Of a stretch of DNA of 64,000 nucleotides, positions 43,355-52,238 are shown piece after piece. Made by a program: the position numbers and the translations under genes. Source of the stretch: Salipiger aestuarii (GTDB taxonomy: Bacteria > Pseudomonadota > Alphaproteobacteria > Rhodobacterales > Rhodobacteraceae). The stretch is from positions 1-64,000 of the forward strand of contig NZ_QLMG01000006.1 of assembly GCF_003259905.1 (NCBI RefSeq), written 5' to 3'. Under the pieces are notes generated by a model. It was not told where the DNA came from and made no database searches. It worked only from the letters and a program-made list of their open reading frames with translations. Positions within the stretch are counted from its first letter, which is position 1; every line of letters starts with the position of its first letter.

Positions 43355-44955
43355 AGGGGGGCGCCCTCGTCGGACAGAATGAGCAATTGTATCGCCGCAC
43401 GCCGGGCGGTGTCCTCCAGCCCGACCGCACGCAGCGTGGCCAACGCCTCGGCAAGGTCGTCGTGATTGCCCTCGGCGCCCGAAGAAAACAGAGCGATGGA
43501 GCGCAGGATGACCTCGCCAAGGCGTCCTTGGGCCAGCATCTGTTGCAGCACCGCCGGGGGCGTTGCCGCATCGCTCCATGCGCGCGCAACCGCCGCCCGC
43601 GGGCCGCCTTCGGGCACGGGATCGGGCGCGGTGCCTGTGGCGATGGCGGCGACCGTGGCCATCAGCCCGTCACGGTCCCCAAGCCGGCGCGCCGCGGATT
43701 CGTAGCCGTCCGACAGCAGCTCTGCGCGATCTGCCAGCGTACGCGCGCGGCCCGTCAGGCGGACATCCGTCAACCGGGGGCCAAACAGCTTTGCGAAGGG
43801 CACAAGCAGCCCCGCGCTGCGCATCTGCGGCCAGGCCTTGACCAAAGCGGGGCCAATCAGATCCGCGCGCGCTGTGGCGAGGGCCGCGTCAAGCGATTGC
43901 ACCGCCGACACCCTGTCCCAGACTCCGCCTGAAGCGGCGGGCCGACGGTCGGAATACAGCCCCAGCAGGCGGTTCTCGGCCAGAGCGCCGCGCCGGGCCA
44001 GGCGTTCGCCCGCCAGAAGCTGCGCGCGCCACCCGGCGGTGCCTGACAATTCGGTCGCGGCAAAGGCGCGGGGCAGGGGCTGCGTCGGCAGCGCCTCGCC
44101 CACCGCCTCGAACAGGCGGAATTGCAGCGGTGTGGGGCGCGCGGGCACCTGCACGGGCGCGCTGCCATCGCCAAGCTCTGGGTCGAGAAATCGCAGAAGC
44201 AATGCGCCGTCGCGCTCCGGGATCTGCCCGAGCGCCTGCGCCGTGGTCAGCACCGTGGCCGCGTGAGTCCAGTCGCCCTGACGCGCGTCGCAATAGATGC
44301 GGGTCGCAAGATCGCCCGAAAGCTCGGGCTGTGCCTTGAGCGCGGTGCAGGGGGCCTCGTCGTGGCCGGCAAGCAGCGCCAGATCGAACCAGCGCAAAAA
44401 CAGGGCGGGGCTGGTGACCCGCCCGGCCTGTTCGATCAGGGCCAGGCCGGGGTCGACGGCCCCTTCGGCCAGCAGACGGTCAAGCCGCGCGACCAGAAAG
44501 CGCGCGCCGCCGTCGCTGGCGACCGGCGCGTCCGCCTCGGCGAGCAACAGTGTGAACAGCAAGGCCGAAAGCGCCGGCACCCCCGGATCGACGGCGGCCA
44601 GCAGCGACGACAGCGTTTCGGTATCGCTGGATGTCCACAGGCTGCGCGGCAAGCCGGTCACCGACATCGGCAGCAATCCGGCCGATCCGGGGGAAGGCGT
44701 GCCCAGCGGCAGGACTTCGACCTCGGGGCTGGCCCCGCTGGAGGCCACGGGCGGCTCGTCAAGCCGCGGCGGTGCAAGCGGGCCGGTCGGTCGGCGCAAC
44801 ACCGTCGGCACATTCGCGCTGCCCTCGCCCAGCCAGCCGATGGCCGACATCGGCGCACCCGGTGCCGCGGCAGGCCGGTTTACGGGCGCATTCTGGGCCA
44901 GGACGCCGCTGGCGGCGAGGCTCACAAGTGCGGCGAGCGTGATCTTACTGTGCAT
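43351..44955 (-). CDS. conserved exported protein of unknown function
   Basis: A 534-residue protein with a signal peptide (MHSKITLAALVSLAASGVLAQ, cleavage near residue 20). A low-complexity Pro/Ala-rich stretch (about residues 25-90) is followed by a long, mainly helical Leu/Ala-rich domain (ARFLVARLDRLLAEGAVDPGLALIEQAG) resembling helical repeats. It is probably periplasmic. It overlaps both neighbours: 11 bp with the upstream 49-residue protein and 4 bp with xerD, which suggests translation coupling in one operon. I do not recognise a family. Confidence 0.8.
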   Translation of the reverse strand: MHSKITLAALVSLAASGVLAQNAPVNRPAAAPGAPMSAIGWLGEGSANVPTVLRRPTGPLAPPRLDEPPVASSGASPEVEVLPLGTPSPGSAGLLPMSVTGLPRSLWTSSDTETLSSLLAAVDPGVPALSALLFTLLLAEADAPVASDGGARFLVARLDRLLAEGAVDPGLALIEQAGRVTSPALFLRWFDLALLAGHDEAPCTALKAQPELSGDLATRIYCDARQGDWTHAATVLTTAQALGQIPERDGALLLRFLDPELGDGSAPVQVPARPTPLQFRLFEAVGEALPTQPLPRAFAATELSGTAGWRAQLLAGERLARRGALAENRLLGLYSDRRPAASGGVWDRVSAVQSLDAALATARADLIGPALVKAWPQMRSAGLLVPFAKLFGPRLTDVRLTGRARTLADRAELLSDGYESAARRLGDRDGLMATVAAIATGTAPDPVPEGGPRAAVARAWSDAATPPAVLQQMLAQGRLGEVILRSIALFSSGAEGNHDDLAEALATLRAVGLEDTARRAAIQLLILSDEGAPL

Positions 44956-45094
44956 CTAGCTCCACGGGTTGCCGGATTTCGGTCTGCGGCGGTGAAAAAT
45001 CGGCGCCGAAGAACGGCCCCACATAAACGTATCCTACCAGCGCGATCGCGCCCAGGATCAGCAGGATAAACAGCCATTTGATGATGCGTCCCAT
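44945..45094 (-). CDS. small membrane protein, 49 residues
   Basis: A short reading frame from ATG 45094 gives MGRIIKWLFILLILGAIALV, then GYVYVGPFFGADFSPPQTEIRQPVELDAQ and a TAA stop at 44945-44947. One clear transmembrane helix lies at residues 6-27, with a short periplasmic tail. Its last 11 bases overlap the start of the exported 534-residue protein, and it is divergent from aroK. The coupling and composition make it a believable gene that standard length cutoffs miss. It could anchor or tether the downstream protein. Confidence 0.7.
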   Translation of the reverse strand: MGRIIKWLFILLILGAIALVGYVYVGPFFGADFSPPQTEIRQPVELDAQ

Positions 45095-45190
45095 AGTGTC
45101 GGTCGTCCTGCCTCGTGATCTTTTCGGGAACTTATAACTGGCCTTTTGGGCAAACTCACGTCATTCACCCGTCGGGAGGAAGAATTGGCG

Positions 45191-45766
45191 ATGGATGGCC
45201 GAGATACAAGGGCGCAGGCGCTTGCGCTGAAAAAGACAGTGGTTCTGGTCGGGATGATGGGGGCGGGCAAGACGGCGGTCGGCAAGGCGCTGGCCACCGC
45301 GTTGCGCGTGCCGTTTCGCGATTCGGACGCCGAGATCGAATCTGCCGCCAACATGTCGATCGCCGAGATTTTCGAACGCGACGGCGAGCCGTTTTTCCGG
45401 GCCCGCGAAACCCAGATCATTTCGCGCCTTCTGGATGGCCCCCCGGCGGTGCTGTCGACCGGAGGCGGGGCCTACATGCGGGCCGAAAACCGGGACATGA
45501 TCACCCGGCGCGGCGTGGCCGTCTGGCTTGACGCGGCGCTTCCGGTGCTGTGGAACAGGGTGCGCCACAAAAGCACAAGGCCGCTGTTGCGCACCCCCGA
45601 TCCGCACGCGACCCTGCGCGACATCTACGAGGCCCGCGTGCCCGTCTATCGCCTGGCGGATCTCACGGTGACCTCCGAAACGGGGCGCAGCGTCGAGGAC
45701 ATGGCCGCGCGTGTGATCGAGATGCTGAAGGCGCGGCCGGATGTATTGGCCGACGAGGAGATTTGA
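45191..45766 (+). CDS. aroK: shikimate kinase
   Basis: A 191-residue P-loop kinase. Walker A GMMGAGKTAVGK is at residues 20-31, the shikimate-binding DSDAEIE near 47-53, the LID arginine region RHKSTRPLL, and GGGAYMRAENR. It phosphorylates shikimate in aromatic amino acid synthesis. ATG 45191 follows a ggaggaagaa SD; it overlaps aroB by 1 bp (TGATG). Confidence 0.95.
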   Translation: MDGRDTRAQALALKKTVVLVGMMGAGKTAVGKALATALRVPFRDSDAEIESAANMSIAEIFERDGEPFFRARETQIISRLLDGPPAVLSTGGGAYMRAENRDMITRRGVAVWLDAALPVLWNRVRHKSTRPLLRTPDPHATLRDIYEARVPVYRLADLTVTSETGRSVEDMAARVIEMLKARPDVLADEEI

Positions 45767-46878
45767 TGGTGAAAACGGTACATGTCGCGCTTGGCGAACG
45801 CGCCTATGACGTGCGCATCGGTGCGGGCCTGCTGGAAACCGCCGGCGCGGCACTGGCGCCGCTGCTGCCGCGCAACCGGGTGGTGGTGGTCAGCGACGCC
45901 ACGGTCGCCAAGGCTCATCTTGGCACGCTTCAGACCGCGCTCGAAGCCGAGGGTATCACCTGCACCTCGCTGCTGTTGCCGCCGGGCGAGGCGACAAAAT
46001 GCTGGCGCGAGCTTGAACATGTGGTGGAATGGCTGCTGGCGAAAAAGGTCGAACGGCGCGACGTGGTGGTCGCGCTTGGGGGGGGCGTCATCGGCGACCT
46101 TGTGGGCTTTGCCGCGGCGATCCTGCGGCGGGGCGTGCGGTTCGTCCAGATTCCGACCTCGCTGCTGGCGCAGGTCGACAGTTCGGTGGGCGGAAAGACC
46201 GGGATCAATTCGCCCTCGGGCAAGAATCTGGTGGGTGCGTTCCATCAGCCCTCGCTGGTGCTGGCCGATATTGCGGTGCTTGACACGCTGACCGACCGGG
46301 ATTTCCTGGCTGGCTACGGCGAGGTGGTGAAATACGGGTTGCTGGGGGATGCGGCGTTTTTCGACTGGCTCGAAGCCAACGCCGCTTCGGTTCGCCGCCG
46401 GGATCGGGCCGCGCTGGCCCATGCGGTGGGCCGGTCGGTCGAGATGAAAGCCGGGATCGTGGCGCGCGACGAGACGGAACAGGGTGAACGGGCGCTGCTG
46501 AACCTTGGGCATACGTTCTGTCATGCGCTGGAATCGGCCACGGGGTATTCCGCGCGTCTGCTGCACGGCGAGGGCGTGGCCATCGGCTGCGCGCTGGCCT
46601 TCGATCTGTCGGCGCGGCTGGGGCTGTGCGCGCAGGAAGACCCCTCGCGCCTGCGGGCGCATCTTGGTGCGATGGGATTGAAGGCCGATCTTGCGGATAT
46701 TCCCGGCGATCTTCCAGACGCCGAGGCGCTGTTTGCATTGATGGGGCAGGACAAAAAGGTGGTGGATGGGGCCATTCGGTTCGTCCTTGCGCGCGGCGTC
46801 GGTCAGGCTTTCGTAACCGCGGATGTGCCGCGTGAAACCGTCCTGACCGTTCTGGAGGACGGTCTGCGCAACCGCTAA
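45766..46878 (+). CDS. aroB: 3-dehydroquinate synthase
   Basis: A 370-residue DHQ synthase. NAD-binding VVALGGGVIGDLVGFAAAILRRGVRF, metal and substrate residues in QVDSSVGGKTGINSPSGKNLVGAFHQP, GYGEVVKYGLLGD, and LNLGHTFCHALE with the catalytic His. It converts DAHP to 3-dehydroquinate with NAD+ and Zn2+ or Co2+. ATG 45766 shares its first base with the aroK stop, so the pair is translationally coupled. Confidence 0.96.
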   Translation: MVKTVHVALGERAYDVRIGAGLLETAGAALAPLLPRNRVVVVSDATVAKAHLGTLQTALEAEGITCTSLLLPPGEATKCWRELEHVVEWLLAKKVERRDVVVALGGGVIGDLVGFAAAILRRGVRFVQIPTSLLAQVDSSVGGKTGINSPSGKNLVGAFHQPSLVLADIAVLDTLTDRDFLAGYGEVVKYGLLGDAAFFDWLEANAASVRRRDRAALAHAVGRSVEMKAGIVARDETEQGERALLNLGHTFCHALESATGYSARLLHGEGVAIGCALAFDLSARLGLCAQEDPSRLRAHLGAMGLKADLADIPGDLPDAEALFALMGQDKKVVDGAIRFVLARGVGQAFVTADVPRETVLTVLEDGLRNR

Positions 46879-47329
46879 GCCGGGGCGCCCGCACGGGGGG
46901 TGCAGCGTGGATTGTTGTGAATTCGTTGCAATATCGTCACGGAAACGCTGTTTCACGATGGCACGCTGGGCGCAAAGCGGCAGACGCCGCCCCCGAACCC
47001 ACGGCATCATGAGACCGAGGAGCCTGGCGATGATGATGATCAACCCGTTGCGCTTTGTGCTGGCCTGCTGCTTTCTACCGGCGCCGAACGGAATGCTGAC
47101 CCATTTCTTGCGCAGCCGCCGAGGCTGACGCCGGTTGGAGTGTGCGCAGGCCGGATATCGGGCGTTGTACAGCGCTGTTGCGCAAATCGGATTCTGGCAA
47201 CAGCGCCGCTTTCCCGGACACACTTGCCCCGCGGCGTTCGTGACGGGGTGGCGAGCCCAGTGAAGCGGTTCATCGCGGCGGCGCGGATTTGAGCTTTCGC
47301 GATCTGGCGGTCGCAGTTGCGGGCCATGC
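46879..47329. other. 450-bp region after aroB, no confident gene
   Basis: No coding frame with family similarity was found. A weak plus-strand candidate begins at ATG 47030 (gaccgaggag upstream) and reads MMMINPLRFVLACCFLPAPN then GMLTHFLRSRRG, 32 residues with one hydrophobic stretch. I rate it as speculative (about 0.2). The AT content rises slightly near 46910-46960 (gaattcgttgcaatatcg). It leads into the insertion-sequence remnants, so it may include an IS boundary. Confidence 0.4.
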
Positions 47330-47490
47330 ACCGCCCGTTCGGGCGCGCGTGCGCTTCGGACTGTAGAACATCTCGATGTCGTCGAACATGCCCTGGGGAG
47401 CGTTTTCGCGGGTTCTGTATGTCCGCCGCCAGATCCTCTCGCGCTTGAGCAGGTTGACGAAGGCCTCGACGGCGGCATTGCAGCTCTTCT
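47330..47490 (-). pseudogene. IS3-family transposase C-terminal fragment
   Basis: On the minus strand about 50 codons read SCNAAVEAFVNLLKRERIWR, then RTYRTRENAPQGMFDDIEMFYSPKRTRARTG. This matches the end of IS3-type OrfB, where NA-VE-FF-LK-E is followed by a region ending FYN-RRRHSALG. Only this C-terminal end is present; the N-terminal and DDE core are absent. It lies directly next to an IS30 remnant on the opposite strand, so it was probably interrupted or eroded after insertion. Confidence 0.75.
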
Positions 47491-47539
47491 GTTCGTCAAG
47501 CCGCGATTTGCGGCGCCTTCGATGGGCCTGCCGTGGTAT

Positions 47540-48238
47540 GGAAAAAGACGGTGGGCCGTTCATCGGCAAAGCCGACGCTGGTCTGCCGCCTGGAGCCCGG
47601 AACAGATCGCGCCGCGTCTGAAGATAGACTTCCCCGAGAACCCGACCATGCGTATCGGCCACGAGGCGATTTGTCAGGCGCTTCACATTCAGGGACGTGG
47701 AACCCTGAAGCGAGCGATCCCGGCATGCCTGCGCTTCGGCCGAGCGCTGAGGTTGCCACGCTGGTTGAACCTCCACGCGGTTGATCATGCTTCTACATCT
47801 GCCGCGCATGGGGGGCCATGGGAAGCGCCAGGCGATCAAGACTGGCCAGGCCCTTGCAGGTCATGGCGCGCAAGCCGTCCGCAATGCCATCCCCGAGGCC
47901 ATCATGAGATGGCGGCCCATCCGCGCCGGTCCCTGACCTGGGATAAGGGGGCCGAGATGGCTCAATATGCACAGACAAGGATCGACACAGGTCCGGAAAT
48001 CTACTTCTGTGATCCTCCGAGCCCGTGGCAATGCGGCGGCAACGAAAACACCGATGGCTTGTTGCGCCAGTACGTTCCGAAGGGCGCCGATCTCAGTCAA
48101 CGCAGTGCGGATGAACCGAGCGCCGTGGCGCGCCTTAAACACACGACCTTGCAATATACTTGGCTGGCGGACGCCCGCAGAGGCTCTCGAACAGCTGCCC
48201 AAACAGAATATAATTGAAGGTGTTGCGACGCCCGGGTG
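47540..48238 (+). pseudogene. IS30-family transposase remnant, frameshifted
   Basis: Pieces of an IS30 transposase occur in order in three frames. SPEQIAPRLKIDFPENPTMR (near 47598-47660) and IGHEAICQALHIQGRGTLKR come first. MLLHLPRMGGHGKRQAIKTG, then QALAGHGAQAVRNAI begins at ATG 47787. Next is RRSLTWDKGAEMAQYAQTRI, then YFCDPPSPWQCGGNENTDGL and LRQYVPKGADLS, and finally TRPCNILGWRTPAEALEQLP. Intact relatives have the middle as TMLLHLPRMEGHG and the NENTNGLLRQY segment with the catalytic Glu. At least two frameshifts and a deletion around the first catalytic Asp make it inactive. Confidence 0.85.
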
Positions 48239-48379
48239 AATCCTCTCAGACGTCGCGCAGTTCTGTGACGGCAGGCCCCTCGTGCCGATCGTGCCCGGAT
48301 CTGGCATTCATCAACTGGCACAGTCGGGTGATCGGCAAAACGCGATAAACCCCGCCGCGAGACCGAGGAATGCGAAAAT

Positions 48380-48400
48380 CCGCGCCTCTGAGGAGCGCGG
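48380..48400 (-). terminator. possible terminator of the TRAP operon
   Basis: A 6-bp stem ccgcgc/gcgcgg with a 9-base loop lies 44 bp beyond the dctM stop. On the minus strand it is followed by a short T-rich stretch (gatttt). The stem is short and the U-tract weak, so confidence is limited. Confidence 0.4.
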
Positions 48401-48443
48401 TCTTTCAGCAGTTGCCGCAAAGCGGCCGGCTTGGCCGTTCGGA

Positions 48444-49871
48444 TCAGTCCGCGTAGGCGACCGATGGCAGCCATGTGGTCAGCGCCGGGAACCGGAACAC
48501 GATGAACAGGCCCAGGAGTTGCAAGAGCACGAATGGAATGATGCCCTTGTAGATATGCGACAGCGAAACCCCCGGCGGGCACACCCCCTTGAGGTAGAAC
48601 AGCGCAAACCCCACTGGCGGCGTCAGGAACGAGGTCTGCAACGTCACCGCCACAAGGATCGCGAACCACACCACCTGCGGGTCGCGCACCTGATCGAACC
48701 CCGGCACCGCCAGCTCCAGCCCCTGGATGATCGGCAGCATCAGCGGCATGATGATGATGGTGATTTCGATCCAGTCCAGCAGGAAGCCAAGGCAGAACAC
48801 GATGAACAGGATGAACCCGACGGTCATGTAGGGGCTGTCAAACGCCGACAGCACCAGTTCCTGCACGATCTCGTCGCCGCCGTAGCGGCGCAACACATAG
48901 GCAAAGAAATTCGCCGCCAGAAAGATGCCGACGATGTAGCCCGAGGTGTTGAGCGTGGATCGTGCGACCTCGCGGAACACCTTCCGGTTCAGTTTCCGCG
49001 CGAACAGCGCCAGTAACGTCGCGCCCATCGCGCCGAGACCCGACGCCTCGGTCGGGGTGGCAAGGCCGACAAAGATCGACCCCAGCACCAGCAGGATCAG
49101 CAGCATTGGGGGCACCACGGCCACGGCCACCTCTTTCAGCTCGGCGACTCCGGCGCGTTGTGCCTTGGCGGGGGCGGGCATGGAATCGGGTGATATCAGC
49201 CCGTAGATCACGATGAACAGGATATAGAGCGCCCCAAGGATCAGTCCCGGAAACAGCGCCCCCATGAACAGATCGCCAAGCGAAATCGCCAGTTGGTCGG
49301 ACATGATGACCAGCATGATCGACGGTGGGATCAGAATGCCCAGCGTGCCAGCGCTGGCGATGGTGCCCGTCGCGATGGGCCTGGAATAGTTCTGCGCCAT
49401 CATCGCGGGCAGGGCCATCACGCCCAGCAAGGTCACCGACGCGCCGATCACCCCGGTGGATGCGGCAAGGATGATGCCGATCAGCAGCACGGTCAGCGAG
49501 AGGCCGCCGCGCAGCCCCCCGAACAGCTTTTGCATCGCGTGCATCATGCGCTGCGCGACGCCCGACTGGTCCAGCATCAGGCCCATGTAGATGAACATCG
49601 GCAGCGCCACGAGCACCGGGTTCTTGATGGTGTTGCCAAAGATCCGCCCCGACAGCGCCCGCAACTTGCGATAGTCGATCCCGGTGCTGTCAAAGTCGAT
49701 CACGCCGCGGAACAGGCTGCGGTACGGGTCCAGCGCGATTTCGGCGATCAGCACGAACACCAGTGACACGCCGACCAGTGCAAAGGCGACCGGGATGCCT
49801 CGGAAAAGCATGAAGATGAAGGTGAGGAACATCGCGGCCACAGCGATTTCGTTGAGGGTAAGCCAGTCCAT
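48444..49871 (-). CDS. dctM: TRAP transporter large permease subunit (DctM)
   Basis: A 475-residue integral membrane protein with about 12-14 helices. It has the DctM features FAGIP-like LFRGIPVAFALVGVSLVF, GIGIILAASTGVIGASVTLLG, IPPSIMLVIMSDQLAISLGDLFMGALFPGL and the C-terminal LTPPVGFALFYLKG. It is the ion-motive core of a three-part TRAP importer and lies 3 bp after dctQ, same strand. The order dctP-dctQ-dctM is standard. The substrate is a carboxylate, unassigned. Confidence 0.93.
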   Translation of the reverse strand: MDWLTLNEIAVAAMFLTFIFMLFRGIPVAFALVGVSLVFVLIAEIALDPYRSLFRGVIDFDSTGIDYRKLRALSGRIFGNTIKNPVLVALPMFIYMGLMLDQSGVAQRMMHAMQKLFGGLRGGLSLTVLLIGIILAASTGVIGASVTLLGVMALPAMMAQNYSRPIATGTIASAGTLGILIPPSIMLVIMSDQLAISLGDLFMGALFPGLILGALYILFIVIYGLISPDSMPAPAKAQRAGVAELKEVAVAVVPPMLLILLVLGSIFVGLATPTEASGLGAMGATLLALFARKLNRKVFREVARSTLNTSGYIVGIFLAANFFAYVLRRYGGDEIVQELVLSAFDSPYMTVGFILFIVFCLGFLLDWIEITIIIMPLMLPIIQGLELAVPGFDQVRDPQVVWFAILVAVTLQTSFLTPPVGFALFYLKGVCPPGVSLSHIYKGIIPFVLLQLLGLFIVFRFPALTTWLPSVAYAD

Positions 49872-49874
49872 CGC

Positions 49875-50672
49875 TCAGGCCTCTCTTGGCGCGACAGCGC
49901 GCAGGACGGCGATAAGGAGGACGGTCAGGATCAGCGCGCCCAGCACGGTGTAGCGCATGTCATGCGCGCCGAATTCCAGCTCGCCAAAGACCGGCAGGCG
50001 ACCGACGTCTCGCGACGACGTGTTTTCGCCACGGGTAAGATAGAAAAAGCCGAACAGGGCGTAATACAGCGCCAGGTTCACCGCGTAGGCCACCGACGGA
50101 AACGCCCAGAACAGCTGTTTCCACAGCACCGGGCGCGTCAGGTCGCCCAGCAGGCGCACATAAGTCGACCAGACCGCGATGGCGATGAACACGAACGCCA
50201 GGTTCATGAAGCTTTTCAGGATCCACAGGTTGTGCAGCCCGTTGGGACTGTCCGAGCCTTCGCCGGCCCGGATCGACGTCAGCGCGTAATCCAGCGTCAC
50301 GTCCCAGCAGAGGATGATGAACGGCAAAAACAGCCAGACCAGGCCGAAAATGTCGATCCGGACGCGTTTCGCCCGGTCGAAATTGTCATACAGAATGTCG
50401 ACGCGCACATGGCTGTCGGTCACCACCGCATAGCCGATGCCGACCAGGACGGCGGCGCCGTAAAGCCACCATTGCAGGTCGTCCAGCCAGGCCTGATTGT
50501 GCCCGGCCTGACGCAGCACCACCTGCGCACAGATCGCCACCATCAGAACCGGAAACAGCCAGGCCGCGACATTGCCAAGCTGCACCGTAAGGCGGTCCCC
50601 GCGATTGTGCTCGGCGCGGCCGTTTTCTCCGGGGTCGCTGATCGCGGCCGCCGCCTTTGTCTGCTCGCTCAT
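49875..50672 (-). CDS. dctQ: TRAP transporter small permease subunit (DctQ)
   Basis: A 265-residue protein with four to five membrane helices (VAAWLFPVLMVAICAQVV, WWLYGAAVLVGIGYAVV, IFGLVWLFLPFIILCW, LGALILTVLLIAVLR). It includes the DctQ hallmark region around HVRVDILYDNF. It is longer than the classic DctQ (about 170-230), with an insertion near residues 190-230. It bridges the periplasmic binding protein and DctM. Its ATG lies 81 bp from dctP. Confidence 0.9.
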   Translation of the reverse strand: MSEQTKAAAAISDPGENGRAEHNRGDRLTVQLGNVAAWLFPVLMVAICAQVVLRQAGHNQAWLDDLQWWLYGAAVLVGIGYAVVTDSHVRVDILYDNFDRAKRVRIDIFGLVWLFLPFIILCWDVTLDYALTSIRAGEGSDSPNGLHNLWILKSFMNLAFVFIAIAVWSTYVRLLGDLTRPVLWKQLFWAFPSVAYAVNLALYYALFGFFYLTRGENTSSRDVGRLPVFGELEFGAHDMRYTVLGALILTVLLIAVLRAVAPREA

Positions 50673-50753
50673 CGTGCCTGCCTCCCTTGCGCAAACGTCA
50701 GAAAGGCCAGGGCAGCGATGCCGCCCCGGTAGGGTCTGTTGCGGTCGGAGGAC

Positions 50754-51812
50754 CTATTGATCGGCGACCGAGATATAGGGGCGCGGCAGGTAGATGTTAT
50801 GCCCCCACAGCTTGTAACCTTCGCGAAATTCCTGAAGATCATCCCACACTTCGGAGAAAAACGCGTCTTCGGCCGCCAGTTCGCCCGCGACCTCAAGCCA
50901 GGCACGCTCAAAGGCCTGAAGCTGCTCTTCGGACCAGTTCTTGATCTGCACGCCGTGCGCGTCGACGTTTTCCTTCATCGCGGGGAAGTTCTTGGCCTCG
51001 CCCTCGGCAAAGTTGTCCGCAAGATTGGCCATGCAGGCGATTTCGATCTGGTTCTGCGCGATCTCGTCCAGGTCTTCCCACTTGTCCTTGTTGATCAGCA
51101 GCTCGAACATGGTGGAGGGCTGGTGCCAGCCGGGAAAATAGTTGTATTTAGCGATGTTGTAAAATCCGAGGTTGGCATCGACCAGCGGCATGGAAAATTC
51201 GGTCGCATCAATCGCACCGCGTTCCAGCGCCGGGAAAATGTCGCCCCCCGCCAGCAGCGACGTCGACACGCCGAGCTTGGCCATCACCTCGGCGCCCAGA
51301 CCGAAGAAGCGCATGTTCAGCCCCTTGAGGTCGTCCATCGAGTTGATTTCCTTTTTGAACCAACCGCTGGTTTCGGGCGCGTACATGCCGCACAGCAGCA
51401 CCTTCACGTTGTAGCCGTTGTCGTCATACATCTGCTGGAAGTATTTCAGCCCGTCATCGTAAAGCATCCAGGCCAGCATCTCGCCCGGTTCGGGGCCAAA
51501 GGGCACCGCGGCGAACAGTCCGGCGGCGGCCATCTTGCCCTGCCAGTAGCCGCTGGTCGAATAGGCGGCGTCCACCGACCCGTTCGACGTGGCATCCAGC
51601 ATTTCCAGCGCCGGCACAAGTTCGCCGGGGTTGAAATGTTCGAACTCCACCTCGGTCGAGATCGCGTTGATCTTTTCGACAAAGGCCACCGATGCGGTGC
51701 CGAGGATCGGCAGGTTCTCGGCATAGCCCGATGTCATTTCGAACATCTCCTGGGCGTTGGCGCCGGTCACGACAAAAGAGGCCGCGACTGCGGCTGCGAA
51801 TACGTTGTTCAT
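50754..51812 (-). CDS. dctP: TRAP transporter periplasmic binding protein (DctP)
   Basis: A 352-residue protein with a signal peptide (MNNVFAAAVAASFVVTGANA, cleavage near residue 20). The DctP/TakP-type binding domain follows: STSGYWQGKMAAAGLFAAVPFGP, MFFGLG-like NMRFFGLGAEVMAKLGVS and RGAIDATEFSMPLVDANLGFY, then KNWSEEQLQAFERAW. The length and W-rich pattern look like TakP, the 2-oxoacid-binding TRAP receptor. The substrate, a small carboxylate, is inferred. It is transcribed from the region downstream of the GntR/FadR gene (52239). Confidence 0.92.
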   Translation of the reverse strand: MNNVFAAAVAASFVVTGANAQEMFEMTSGYAENLPILGTASVAFVEKINAISTEVEFEHFNPGELVPALEMLDATSNGSVDAAYSTSGYWQGKMAAAGLFAAVPFGPEPGEMLAWMLYDDGLKYFQQMYDDNGYNVKVLLCGMYAPETSGWFKKEINSMDDLKGLNMRFFGLGAEVMAKLGVSTSLLAGGDIFPALERGAIDATEFSMPLVDANLGFYNIAKYNYFPGWHQPSTMFELLINKDKWEDLDEIAQNQIEIACMANLADNFAEGEAKNFPAMKENVDAHGVQIKNWSEEQLQAFERAWLEVAGELAAEDAFFSEVWDDLQEFREGYKLWGHNIYLPRPYISVADQ

Positions 51813-52238
51813 GGGTGTCCTCCCTGGGCTCCCTTAGGTCGCGCGCCCCCTCCCAAGGGCGCCCATGGCGGTCTCCACTCCGCCGGTGCACCAGGTTAGC
51901 GAGAGATCACGGCGCTGTGAATACGCAATACTGCGCAAGAGGCCGCGGTATTCGCATCCAGGGCGCGCCCGACGCGCCGTCATCATACCGCATCGCGGCG
52001 CGCCGGTGATGGTACGGGACCAGCGGCGGGGCGGGGTCACATGGCAACGCAGAACGCGGAAATCATCGTCGCCCCGAAACGTCGGCTGACCTGGCAGTAC
52101 CGCCGTGAGGTCGGGGTGTCGGTGCCGGCGGCGTGGAACCGGATGATCGCCTCGCCGCCGACCTTACGGAGGCCATTTCGGCGCGGTTCGGCGTCCGGCA
52201 GATCGCGGGGGCGCGCCTGCGGTCTTTGCCGCGTAGAT
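51813..52238. promoter_or_regulatory. 426-bp region upstream of dctP
   Basis: No convincing gene. It should contain the TRAP operon promoter. A loose inverted pair, gaatac at 51919-51924 and gtattc at 51948-51953, lies 107 bp upstream of the dctP start and may be a regulator site. The part from 52041 to 52220 reads as a protein-like frame (PKRRLTWQYRREVGVSVPAA) without a family match, so it may be an eroded gene fragment. I cannot decide between these. Confidence 0.35.

Noticed and set aside
45646-47499. Long minus-strand frame of about 617 residues opposite aroB
   Set aside because: It is the antisense of aroK/aroB extended into the empty region; only its last part overlaps the IS3 remnant, which is described separately.
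47522-48217. Intact 231-residue transposase gene
   Set aside because: The frame contains IS30 pieces, but the middle and the end of the protein continue in other frames, so it is a pseudogene.
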